Shown piece after piece: positions 1 through 5,896 of a stretch of 5,955 nt of DNA (positions within the stretch are counted from its first letter, which is position 1; the number at the start of each line of letters is the position of its first letter). The stretch covers positions 1-5,955 of the forward strand of contig JBOGEX010000018.1 of assembly GCA_050741915.1 (NCBI GenBank), written 5' to 3'. Source of the DNA: JACCTH01 sp050741915. Its GTDB lineage: Bacteria; Actinomycetota; Acidimicrobiia; Spongiisociales; ZC4RG35. Made by a program: the position numbers and the translations under genes. The notes under the pieces were generated by a model, which searched no databases, was not told the DNA's origin, and saw only the letters and a list, made by a program, of their open reading frames with translations.

Positions 1-576
1 GTGGGAGGACACCTCCGAGGAACCGAGACCGGCAACTCCCTCGGCTATCTGGAGATGGGAGTCAGGGTCTATCTGCCCTCGCTGGGACGGTTCCTGCAGG
101 AGGACCCGGTCGAAGGCGGCTCGGCCAGCGGTTATGAGTATTGCTTTGGAGACCCCGTCAACTGCTGGGATCTAGATGGAGACATCGGATGGAGAGATCT
201 CATAGAGGAACTTCGGGAAAACGGCCCAGTTTGCGCGGTGGCCCTGTTGACCTGTCTGGGGGTTGCGACCGGTTCAGTCACTGTGGTTGGCTGTGCTCTT
301 GTTTGCTCCTATGCCGGCATCAGTACGGTTGGCCGTGGCACCACTGTCCTGGGCGGCGGCGCGCTCGTTTCACCTCCTGGAGTGTCGATTCTCTGGACGG
401 CCGGCAAGGCGACCAGAAATTTCAGTGCCGGCGTTTCGGTAGGAGCCTGCGTTTGGATCTGCATAGGCAGAACCAAACAGAACTACCCAGCCAAAACTAG
501 AACGATTTGGACAATCGGGTTTGGAACACCCGGATGGTGGGCCGGGACCTGGGGAGGATGGGCCAAGCGATGGTAA
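1..576 (+). CDS. RHS/YD-repeat protein, C-terminal fragment with variable tail
   Basis: This is the 3' end of an RHS-family gene. The frame is open at base 1, so the GTG there is probably an internal Val codon and the N-terminal repeats lie outside the window. Residues 8-60 match the RHS repeat-associated core: a TG.SLGYLEMGVR.Y start, then LGRFLQEDP at 28-36, a Y.Y..GDPVN stretch at 45-54 and a closing D-L-D-G at 57-60. In this family the core closes the shell and the residues after it form a clone-specific effector. Here the tail (61-191) has a long hydrophobic stretch at about 77-107, six Cys (78, 85, 98, 102, 150, 154), a Gly-rich centre, and a C-terminus with Trp at 170, 179, 180, 184, 187 and 191. 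I recognise no nuclease, deaminase or ADP-ribosyltransferase motif in it. A membrane-acting toxin is a guess; an inert or decayed tail is also possible. The RHS assignment is firm, the tail's function is unknown. Confidence 0.85.
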   Translation: MGGHLRGTETGNSLGYLEMGVRVYLPSLGRFLQEDPVEGGSASGYEYCFGDPVNCWDLDGDIGWRDLIEELRENGPVCAVALLTCLGVATGSVTVVGCALVCSYAGISTVGRGTTVLGGGALVSPPGVSILWTAGKATRNFSAGVSVGACVWICIGRTKQNYPAKTRTIWTIGFGTPGWWAGTWGGWAKRW

Positions 577-758
577 TGAGTGCCAAGAATCGTGCTGACT
601 CGTTTCCCCCCGGAATCCATACGATCTGCGTCTTCATCGTCTCCGCTTGGGGGCCACTTGATCTAGCACTGTCGGCGATCGGCTCCGCCCAGAACGACGA
701 GACTTTTTACAAACCTTCGCCTTCGCCGGATTTGTGCCGGTGTTTCTTGCAGGTCTGA
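570..758 (+). CDS. Possible small ORF overlapping the RHS stop codon
   Basis: A 62-codon frame starts at ATG 570, or at ATG 576 which overlaps the RHS stop as TAATG. The purine-rich GGGGAGGA at 551-558 lies 11 nt before ATG 570, a loose but possible ribosome binding site, and the overlap would allow coupling to the RHS gene. The product has a moderately hydrophobic stretch near residues 17-36 and resembles no family I know. The frame stops at 756-758, just after the adjoining 734-988 frame has become strongly hydrophobic. Either this is a chance frame or it is the 5' part of one gene that was split by an indel near the T-run at 704-708. Confidence 0.2.
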   Translation: MVMSAKNRADSFPPGIHTICVFIVSAWGPLDLALSAIGSAQNDETFYKPSPSPDLCRCFLQV

Positions 759-988
759 TACTTACGCTGGCTTGCCGAGCAGCCGTGATCGGCGGCGGTT
801 CGCCCAAAGGCGTGAAGATCGAGCTTGAGATCGCAGCGCTTCAGTTGGAGCTATTGAGGAGCAGGGCACTCCAATACAGCTTCAGAAAATTGGGTATAGA
901 CGCTCGACCATTTCTTGCTTTTCGGAGGTTGGCTATAGCGGTGTCTGTTGCAGTGATTGTCTTGTCGGCAATCGTCGAGATTGCATAA
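734..988 (+). CDS. Small protein with two hydrophobic segments, candidate RHS immunity protein
   Basis: The product is 84 residues. Hydrophobic segments at about 1-19 and 66-83 flank a charged, helix-prone middle (about 28-64, with the spaced Leu/Glu pattern IELEIAALQLELL). This predicts a two-pass membrane protein with a short loop. The start is uncertain. GTG 734 has no clear Shine-Dalgarno sequence and falls in the first hydrophobic segment. The frame stays open back to 662 with no ATG, GTG or TTG, and the extra upstream residues (ending in a basic run, then DFLQTFAFAGF) look like a natural membrane-protein N-terminus. That favours a longer original gene that lost its start or was frameshifted. 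Its position directly after an RHS C-terminal module is where an immunity gene is expected; this is a positional inference only. I recognise no homologue. Confidence 0.4.
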   Translation: MPVFLAGLILTLACRAAVIGGGSPKGVKIELEIAALQLELLRSRALQYSFRKLGIDARPFLAFRRLAIAVSVAVIVLSAIVEIA

Positions 989-1222
989 CGTACCCATCGT
1001 GGTGAGCTGGATGATCCCCGACTCACACAAGCCATGGGCGAGTTCCTCGGACCAGCGGTGGGATACCGGAGCTGCTTGGTGGTGGGTGGCTCTCAGTGTG
1101 ACCGTAGTAGCCACGACCTATCGGAGCTGGGACTCTCGTGCGGCTTGATTCGCCTCGGTTCGAAACCACAAGAGACGAACGCAGATGGTCACCCGAACCT
1201 CAGGGCCTCGCAGATTCTCGCT
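989..1222. other. Non-coding gap at the presumed left edge of the integrative element
   Basis: These 234 bases between the small membrane-protein frame and the end of the integrase contain no convincing gene, tRNA or strong terminator. Short frames that cross it run into the integrase antisense. In actinobacterial integrative elements the attachment site often lies just beyond the 3' end of int, so the host-element junction is expected here. The only tRNA-like trace is GGTTCGAAACC at 1157-1167, which resembles a T-arm, but the stem fails after two pairs. No att core can be named because the other end of the element is outside the window. Confidence 0.3.
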
Positions 1223-2353
1223 TCAATCCGATCCTGTCGCCCAGGGTTCTTCAGCATCTGAATCCGTTGATCTCATTAGGCGCGCACCGAGGCGATCTGC
1301 GGCTCGGCGATCGCCTTCAGTCGTTGCCTGTGCGTAAATGGCCAGAGTAAGTCGGGGGTCGGAGTGTCCGAGTCTGGCCTGGGCAGTCTTTACGTCGACT
1401 CCTTCGGCGACCATGGCGGTTGCGTTGGCTCTGCGCAGGTCATGGAACCCAAGGCCAGACAATCCGGCGGCCTTCACCGCCGGTTCCCAGACTCGGCGGC
1501 GCCAGTTGGAGTAGTCGAGGGGTCCACCTTCAGCGTTGGGAAACAGCAGCGCCTCCGTCTCGGCACCGGTCACTCCCAAGGAACCCGTGTGGACAATCAA
1601 CTCATCAACGAGCTCCTTGGGCATGCTGACAGTTCGTCGAGATGCCCTCGATTTGGGTGGACCGATTGCCGAGGCGCCGTGAGCCCCGCGAGTGACCTGT
1701 TCGGCGACTGTGACGGTTCGGCGAAATACATCTACGTGACCGACGCGCAGGCCGGCTACTTCACCCCAGCGAAGACCGACTACGGCGCCGAGCCACACCA
1801 TCGCGGAATAACTCGGATCGATCGTGTCAGCGAGCTCGATGAGTTGCATGGGAGCGGGCACGGTGACCCTCGCTGGCTCGACCGTCGGAAGATGGATGCC
1901 GCGACAGGGCGACCGAGCGAGGCGATCGACCTCAACGGCGTAATTCAGAGCTGCTCGGAGCGCGCCGTAGGTTCGACGAACTGAACGAGGCGACATACCC
2001 GCTGACCACTCGAAAACGAGACTACGAATGTCGTTAGGGGTGAGGCTGCCAATCGTCCGAGCGCCAAACTCCGGGTAGACGTGGACCCGGAGCGCGCTCT
2101 CGTCACGCGCCCAGGTCGAGTCTCTCTTGGCCGGATTGCTGCGCAGCCATTCCTCGCCGAGTTCTTTCACGGTGATCTTCGAACCACGAGGATCAACCCA
2201 CGTTCCACTTGCTCGAGCTGTGCGCTGGCGGGCCTCGAACTGGAGGGCCTCCCTCTTAGTGAGGAAAGTCCGAGAGATTTCGCGACCGTCAGGTCCGCGG
2301 TAGCGAACGTCGTAGACGCGCCCCCTCGAGGTATCTCGCGGCTGGATGCTCAC
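1223..2353 (-). CDS. int: Tyrosine recombinase / site-specific integrase
   Basis: A 376-residue integrase that would catalyse integration and excision of the element by strand exchange at att sites. Domains in order: an N-terminal arm-binding region (about 11-58, starting GRVYDVRYRGPDG), a SAM-like core-binding domain (about 61-150) and the catalytic domain (about 165-355). All catalytic positions are present: R195 in GLRWGE, K234 in PPKSR, H304 and R307 in FHDLRR, H330 in LGHSDP, and nucleophile Y340 in AIYAQ. Length and layout match phage- and ICE-type integrases rather than XerC/XerD, which lack the arm domain. The start is GTG at 2353, whose GTGA overlaps the xis stop, so translation is probably coupled. 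No strong separate Shine-Dalgarno sequence is visible. The gene appears intact and likely functional. Confidence 0.95.
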   Translation of the reverse strand: MSIQPRDTSRGRVYDVRYRGPDGREISRTFLTKREALQFEARQRTARASGTWVDPRGSKITVKELGEEWLRSNPAKRDSTWARDESALRVHVYPEFGARTIGSLTPNDIRSLVFEWSAGMSPRSVRRTYGALRAALNYAVEVDRLARSPCRGIHLPTVEPARVTVPAPMQLIELADTIDPSYSAMVWLGAVVGLRWGEVAGLRVGHVDVFRRTVTVAEQVTRGAHGASAIGPPKSRASRRTVSMPKELVDELIVHTGSLGVTGAETEALLFPNAEGGPLDYSNWRRRVWEPAVKAAGLSGLGFHDLRRANATAMVAEGVDVKTAQARLGHSDPRLTLAIYAQATTEGDRRAADRLGARLMRSTDSDAEEPWATGSD

Positions 2354-2610
2354 TTCATCCGCTTCATTGGATGAAGCCGACGCTCCACAGCGGACTCAGC
2401 CCAGGAGGTCTGCAGACTCTCGACGAAATCGACGAGGGCGCTTATGGGGACCCGGCGACAGGCGTCGATACGCACGGATGCCAGACGACCGTCACTCATC
2501 AATTCATACACCTTTGAGCGACCGATTGATAGGAGGTCGGCGGCTTCCTCGGGTGTGAGGAGCAGCTTCCCCAACCCACCTCGAGACCGGTGTTGGTCGC
2601 CTCGTAGCAC
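2350..2610 (-). CDS. xis: Excisionase-family HTH DNA-binding protein
   Basis: A small (86-residue) protein of the MerR-like excisionase fold. Residues 17-66 carry the pattern LLTPEEAADLL.IGRSKVYELM.DGRL followed by a wing (V.I.ACRRVPISAL), typical of HTH_17/excisionase domains. The C-terminus is basic (MKRMK). It would bind near att and steer the integrase toward excision, and may also repress its own promoter. It lies directly upstream of int and its TGA overlaps the int GTG, so the two form one transcription and translation unit. The annotated GTG (2610) has no Shine-Dalgarno sequence; TTG at 2574 (codon 13) is preceded very closely by GAGGTGGG and would still give a complete domain, so the start is open. 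A transcriptional regulator rather than an excisionase is possible, but the context favours Xis. Confidence 0.85.
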   Translation of the reverse strand: MLRGDQHRSRGGLGKLLLTPEEAADLLSIGRSKVYELMSDGRLASVRIDACRRVPISALVDFVESLQTSWAESAVERRLHPMKRMK

Positions 2611-2640
2611 TATAAAGACCAGTGTAGTAGACTAATCATT

Positions 2641-2668
2641 ACTATACTAACGTTAATATGTATGCGAA
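2641..2668 (-). promoter_or_regulatory. Candidate promoter for xis-int
   Basis: Reading leftward there is TTCGCA (2668-2663), a 16-nt spacer, then TATAGT (2646-2641). This is 4/6 and 5/6 to the sigma-70 type consensus, in a markedly AT-rich patch within otherwise GC-rich DNA. Transcription would begin near 2634, about 24 nt before the GTG of xis. A second TATAGT (2614-2609) overlaps that GTG. This is pattern matching only. Confidence 0.3.
2644..2659. promoter_or_regulatory. Palindrome in the xis promoter spacer, candidate operator
   Basis: Bases 2644-2659 form a 16-bp inverted repeat with a perfect TAACGTTA core (2648-2655) and one mismatched pair (2647/2656). It lies across the spacer and -10 element of the candidate xis promoter, where a dimeric repressor would block polymerase. 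No repressor gene is visible in the window other than Xis. Short AT-rich palindromes also arise by chance. Confidence 0.3.
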
Positions 2669-2736
2669 TTGAAACCTGGGCATCCGTCCAAAGCTTCCAG
2701 TTCCGCTCTGTCGCTGACCAGGGCGCCTAATGACAC
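2653..2736 (-). CDS. Possible 27-codon leader ORF upstream of xis
   Basis: A short leftward frame begins at GTG (2736-2734) and ends at TAA (2655-2653). It is preceded by GGAGGT (2748-2743) with a 6-nt spacer, the best Shine-Dalgarno/start pair in the divergent region and better than that of xis. The peptide starts MSLGALVSDRAELEALDG and ends with the residues CPGFNSHTY. It ends 42 bp before the xis GTG in the same direction, so it could be a leader or a small regulatory peptide. I know no family for it. It could also be the remnant of a longer frame, since the same frame is open further upstream. Confidence 0.25.
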   Translation of the reverse strand: MSLGALVSDRAELEALDGCPGFNSHTY

Positions 2737-2783
2737 GGGTTCACCTCCATCCACGGCGAGAGCGACTTGACCGCACGCACTTG

Positions 2784-2798
2784 CAACACGCTGTGTTG
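2784..2798. repeat. Perfect 6-bp inverted repeat just upstream of the relaxase
   Basis: CAACAC-GCT-GTGTTG is a perfect inverted repeat with a 3-nt centre, 18 bp before the relaxase ATG. MobF relaxases bind a hairpin beside the nic site in oriT, which often lies near the relaxase gene, so this is a candidate oriT hairpin or an operator for relaxase autoregulation. I do not recognise a known nic sequence beside it. Confidence 0.35.
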
Positions 2799-2816
2799 AC
2801 CTCAGGTAGTTGCTAG

Positions 2817-3515
2817 ATGCTCTCGATCGGGAAGCTGTCGGCGGCGTCAGTCGACTACTACTGCAAACAGCTCTCCCACTCGGTGGGTGAGGACCAGCCC
2901 GTGCTTCGAGGCTCGAATCTTGATCGTCGGGTGGACTACTACGCCGGATACCACGCACCGGCGCGGTGGCTGGGAGCTGGATTGACAGGTGCCGGGGTCG
3001 ATGCTGCCGCTGGGGTGACCAAACACGATTTCGCTCGGCTGATGGGCCACGAAACGCTGGCGGGCGAATCGATGACCCGGGCCCACGCCGCTCACGGTTC
3101 GATTGCGGCCTTCGACCACACCCTTTCTGCTCCGAAGTCTGTCTCCCTCCTCTACGGCTTTGGTGACAGCGAGACCCGTCGAGAGGTCACGGAGGCTCAC
3201 CGGGTGGCGGTCGACGAGTCAGTCGCATATCTGGAGGCTCGCTGCGCTCAGGCTCGTGTGGGTACTCGTTGGCGAGACGGAGCAGGCCGGTGGCACGTGG
3301 CCACGAAGAACGTAGACGGCGACGGCTGGGTGGCCGCCGCGTTCGACCATTACACATCTCGGGCAAACGACCCACAGCTCCATACCCATGTCGTGGTTAT
3401 CAACCGAGTCCGCACCGAAGACGGATGGCGAGCCCTTGACGCCCGCCGGAACTACCTCCATGCCAAAGCCGCAGGCACTCTCTACGAGGCGGCGCTATGT
3501 CAATGGCCAACTTGA
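2817..3515 (+). CDS. TrwC/MobF-family conjugative relaxase, truncated by IS insertion
   Basis: This is the N-terminal relaxase domain of a MobF protein, which nicks one strand at oriT and stays covalently bound through a tyrosine during transfer. Visible motifs: the start MLSIGKL, candidate nucleophiles Y14/Y15, a second YY at 41-42, the family signature FDHTLSAPKSVSLLYG (99-114), and the metal-binding His triad H178 (FDHYTSRA), H189 and H191 (DPQLHTHVVV). Family members usually continue into a RecD-like helicase, giving roughly 900 residues or more. Here the native sequence ends after residue 227 (GTLYEAAL). The last five codons and the TGA (3513-3515) come from the inserted IS. The start is ATG 2817, with a weak AGGT about 10 nt upstream. 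Without the helicase the product should not support transfer, though it might still bind or nick oriT. The missing 3' part is expected to the right of the window. Confidence 0.9.
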   Translation: MLSIGKLSAASVDYYCKQLSHSVGEDQPVLRGSNLDRRVDYYAGYHAPARWLGAGLTGAGVDAAAGVTKHDFARLMGHETLAGESMTRAHAAHGSIAAFDHTLSAPKSVSLLYGFGDSETRREVTEAHRVAVDESVAYLEARCAQARVGTRWRDGAGRWHVATKNVDGDGWVAAAFDHYTSRANDPQLHTHVVVINRVRTEDGWRALDARRNYLHAKAAGTLYEAALCQWPT

Positions 3516-3534
3516 TGTCCTCGCTGGTGGCCAA
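3498..3534 (+). repeat. Left terminal inverted repeat of the IS21 element
   Basis: The 37 bases starting TGTCAATGGCCA match the reverse complement of the right end at 31 of 37 positions. The innermost 18 bases (from GTCCTCGCTGG) are identical. The mismatches cluster between positions 13 and 19 from the tip, plus position 5. The tip defines the insertion point in the relaxase gene. Confidence 0.9.
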
Positions 3535-3571
3535 CGGCGGTCCCCGCTGGTGGCCACCAAAAGTCCTCGCG
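3517..3571 (+). repeat. Three internal left-end repeats at 23-bp spacing
   Basis: Copies of GTCCTCGCTGGTGGCCA begin at 3517 (complete), 3540 (one change, GTCCCC) and 3563 (only GTCCTCGC kept). The starts are exactly 23 bp apart. Multiple transposase-binding repeats at each end are a known feature of the IS21 family. The third copy abuts the istB stop codon (3573-3575). Confidence 0.8.
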
Positions 3572-3572
3572 T

Positions 3573-4337
3573 TTAGGTCCGGGTGTCACCTCCTTTGGTT
3601 CGGTGGGTGAGCCGCCAGCTGTCCCCCGATGTGGTGATGATGTGGGCGTGGTGGCAGAGCCGGTCGAGGATGGCGACGGCGGTGGGCTGGTCGGGGAGGA
3701 ACCGTCCCCAGTCCTCAAACGGAGTGTGGGAGGCGATGGCCACCGAGCGTTTCTCGTAGGCGGCGGAGATGAGCCGGAACAGCAGCTGGCTGAGAACGGG
3801 TTCTAGGGGGGCGAAGCCGATCTCATCAATGATGATCAGGTCGTGTCGGCAGATCGCTTCGATGGTCTTGCCGACACTGTTGTCGGCTTGGCCCCGCCAG
3901 AGCTGCTCGACCAGTTCGATGGCGGAGTAGTAGCGGACCAGGTGTCCGGCTTTGACCGCGGCTCGTCCGAGGGCGATGAGATAGTGGGTCTTCCCGGTGC
4001 CGGCCGGTCCCACCAGACAGAGATTGTCGGCTCGTCCGATCCAGTCGAGGGTGACCAGATAGTTGTGGGTGGCTAGGGGTATGGACGACTCGTCGAGATA
4101 GAACTGGTCGAGGGTCTTCTCGACCGGGAACCGGGCCGCTTTCAGTCGGCTGTGGGTGTTGGACTGATCCCGGGCGACCACTTCCATTTCGATCAGCACC
4201 CGGAGGGTTTCTTCGGGTGTCCACCGCTGGGTTTTGGCGGTCAACAGGACTTCGGAGGCGTTACGGCGGATGGCGGCGAGTTTGAGACGTCTCAACCCGG
4301 CCTCCAGATCAGCGGGCAATGATGGTTGACGGTTCAT
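3573..4337 (-). CDS. istB: IS21 helper ATPase IstB
   Basis: A 254-residue AAA+ ATPase of the DnaC/IstB type that assists the transposase, assembling on target DNA in an ATP-dependent way. An N-terminal helical region (about 5-95) precedes the ATPase core. Walker A is GPAGTGKT at 110-117, Walker B is LIIIDEIGF with D171 and E172, and a probable Arg finger R226 lies in ILDRLCHHA. The sensor-1 region reads IASHTPFEDWG (201-211), with His where I would expect Asn in most IstB proteins; this may be a subgroup trait. Length is normal for the family. The ATG overlaps the istA stop as ATGA, and no strong separate Shine-Dalgarno sequence is visible, so istB translation is probably coupled to istA. The stop codon is about 75 bp from the left IS tip. 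Confidence 0.95.
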   Translation of the reverse strand: MNRQPSLPADLEAGLRRLKLAAIRRNASEVLLTAKTQRWTPEETLRVLIEMEVVARDQSNTHSRLKAARFPVEKTLDQFYLDESSIPLATHNYLVTLDWIGRADNLCLVGPAGTGKTHYLIALGRAAVKAGHLVRYYSAIELVEQLWRGQADNSVGKTIEAICRHDLIIIDEIGFAPLEPVLSQLLFRLISAAYEKRSVAIASHTPFEDWGRFLPDQPTAVAILDRLCHHAHIITTSGDSWRLTHRTKGGDTRT

Positions 4338-5806
4338 GCCAGATCATCGAGCCGGTAGGCGGTGAGGCTGCGCACCTCCGCCGATGGCAGGTCCACTACC
4401 ACCCGCTCGCCGGGTTCGACAGCCTCTGGAATAGGGCCGATGGCCAGGATCGAAGCCAGGTCGTCGGCTCGGAACCTTCCGAAGCGGACAGCCCGCTCCA
4501 GGGCTTTGGTCACAGCCTCGTCACCGTGGGCGGGGATCAGCTCGGTGACGATCCGAATGATCTCTTTGGGCAGCAGGGTCATCCCCGCCGCGGCACCGGC
4601 GGTGATGAACGCCTCCGCCGTCTCACCGAGAGACAGGAAGGTCTTCTCGATGTCGGTGCGGGGCCTGGGGCCTCGGGACGGAGCCTTCCGTGGCGTCGGA
4701 TAATGCTCATCGAGGATCGACGCCTCCCCGGCAGCCAACTGGTGATGTTGAGCGACGAGCTCACCGTCCAGGGCATAGATCCGCACCCCGCCGTCGTAGG
4801 TGACCGCCTCCACTCTGGTGCCGACGAGTCGTGACGGCACCGAGTAACGCACTGATGCGACTCGGATGGTGGACAGCTTGTCGACCTTGCGGAGCTCGAC
4901 CTGACCGATCCGAGGCCTCGCCGAGGGCAGCGGGCGCAACAGCTCCCGTTCCGTCTCCAAACGGATGTCGGGGATGGCGCAGATCTCCGAATGCTCGGTG
5001 CCGTTGATCTCGCCACACCAGACGGCAGCCGCCCGATTCCATTCGGTCAGGTCGTCGCTGTCGTCGGGGAAGGGCAGGTCTCGTTTGGCGTAGCCGACCA
5101 GATGCTCCACGATCCCCTTCGACTCCGGATCCCCCGCATGACAGAAGTCAGGGGAGAACCTGTAGTGGGTGGCGAAGCGGACATAATCCGGAGTGGGGAT
5201 CACCATCCCGGCGACCGTGCCCCCTTTGAGACAGCCCATCCGGTCAGCCAACACCTTCCCCGACACCCCACCCAACATCTCGAAACACTCTGCCAGGAGA
5301 GCAAACGTGGTGGCTGCGGTCTCATCCCGGGCGAAGCGGACAAACCGGATCCGGGACCAGGCCAACACCGCACAGAACACCTTGATACCCGTGCCCGGAA
5401 TGGTCCCCCAGTCGATCACCAGCGTCTCTCCCGGCACCCACACTCCCGGACGACGCTGATAGGCGTTCTTGGCTCGCCACGCCCTCTTCTCGGCGGCCAC
5501 CAGCCGTCGGAAGTTCCGATCCGACCCCAAATAGCCGGCAGCCCTGGCCTCAGGCAGCAGCCTCTTCGCTGTGACCTTCGTCTTCGTATCCGCCACCCGC
5601 TTAGCGACCACATCCCGGACCACATCAATGTTTCTCGCCACCGGCCCACGACCAGCCCTCTGATCGTCCAGCTCGCCGGCCTCGTGTGCCAACACGATCC
5701 GTTTCACCGTCTTCGGGTCCACACCACAGATCTCTGCGGCACCCCGATACGAACCCACGTCATAGAACGCAGCAACAACATCCATCCACTTCCTCGCTGA
5801 CAACAT
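4334..5806 (-). CDS. istA: IS21-family transposase IstA
   Basis: A 490-residue DDE transposase that cuts and joins the IS ends. An N-terminal helix-turn-helix (about 8-38, with GSYRGAAEICGVDPKTVKRI) is followed by a linker and an RNase H-like rve core. The likely catalytic triad is D132 (VIDWGT), D188 (VLADRMGC) and E234 (SKGIVEHLVGYAKRDL). The C-terminal part after about 300 carries the Mu-transposase-like beta region (VRYSVPSRLVG at 319-329). I chose ATG 5806 because AGGAGG (5821-5816) sits 9 nt before it; the frame extends to TTG 5815, but that codon touches the Shine-Dalgarno sequence. The stop overlaps istB. The second motif has Arg after Asp where Asn is more usual, which probably does not matter for catalysis. 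Confidence 0.95.
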   Translation of the reverse strand: MLSARKWMDVVAAFYDVGSYRGAAEICGVDPKTVKRIVLAHEAGELDDQRAGRGPVARNIDVVRDVVAKRVADTKTKVTAKRLLPEARAAGYLGSDRNFRRLVAAEKRAWRAKNAYQRRPGVWVPGETLVIDWGTIPGTGIKVFCAVLAWSRIRFVRFARDETAATTFALLAECFEMLGGVSGKVLADRMGCLKGGTVAGMVIPTPDYVRFATHYRFSPDFCHAGDPESKGIVEHLVGYAKRDLPFPDDSDDLTEWNRAAAVWCGEINGTEHSEICAIPDIRLETERELLRPLPSARPRIGQVELRKVDKLSTIRVASVRYSVPSRLVGTRVEAVTYDGGVRIYALDGELVAQHHQLAAGEASILDEHYPTPRKAPSRGPRPRTDIEKTFLSLGETAEAFITAGAAAGMTLLPKEIIRIVTELIPAHGDEAVTKALERAVRFGRFRADDLASILAIGPIPEAVEPGERVVVDLPSAEVRSLTAYRLDDLA

Positions 5807-5815
5807 GGGCGGCAA

Positions 5816-5874
5816 CCTCCTCGAGGTGAGCTCGTGTCCTGACTTGCATCAGTCACGATCACCCCTCGAGGAGG
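5816..5874 (-). promoter_or_regulatory. Hairpin that includes the istA Shine-Dalgarno sequence
   Basis: In the istA sense direction, arm 5874-5864 (CCTCCTCGAGG) is the exact complement of arm 5826-5816 (CCTCGAGGAGG). The pairing continues with a 2-nt bulge and two more pairs. Inside it lies a second stem (TCGTG at 5858-5854 with CACGA at 5836-5832) and a short CTGA/TCAG tip. The AGGAGG of istA is in the 3' arm. A transcript beginning upstream would therefore mask the ribosome binding site. Confidence 0.6.
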
Positions 5875-5896
5875 CCCCGCTGGGGATTACCTACAA

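Larger units (their letters stand above)
1223..3497. mobile_element. Integrative mobilizable/conjugative element, partial (int-xis-relaxase end)
   Basis: The grouping of a tyrosine integrase, an excisionase and a divergently oriented MobF relaxase is the signature of an integrative and mobilizable or conjugative element. The integrase end faces the RHS locus, so one boundary probably lies in 989-1222. The rest of the element, including any transfer or replication genes, would continue to the right beyond the inserted IS and the window. No coupling protein or type IV secretion gene is visible, so self-transfer versus mobilization in trans cannot be decided. The limits given are those of the visible genes, not of att sites. 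Confidence 0.65.

Noticed and set aside
700..712. Programmed -1 frameshift site at the T-run
   Set aside because: The codons ACT-TTT-TAC do not form a proper slippery heptamer for re-pairing in the -1 frame. A simple indel explains the broken frames better.
1140..1180. tRNA-like T-arm (GGTTCGAAACC)
   Set aside because: The stem pairs for only two bases, and no acceptor, D or anticodon arm can be built around it.
1034..1261. 75-codon rightward frame in the gap before int
   Set aside because: No ribosome binding site, no recognisable domain, and it runs into the antisense of the integrase.
1364..1984. 206-codon rightward open frame
   Set aside because: Antisense to the integrase, with no recognisable domain and a low-complexity translation.
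2653..2958. Full 101-codon leftward frame
   Set aside because: Its upstream half is antisense to the relaxase and has no family features. Only the short 3' portion with its own Shine-Dalgarno sequence was kept, at low confidence.
2847..3200. 117-codon leftward open frame
   Set aside because: Antisense to the relaxase domain, whose family motifs are unambiguous.
4319..4834. 171-codon rightward open frame
   Set aside because: Antisense shadow of the istA 3' end and the istB start.
4991..5800. 269-codon rightward open frame
   Set aside because: It lies entirely antisense to istA, which has clear catalytic motifs and a good ribosome binding site. The length is a by-product of GC-rich codon use.
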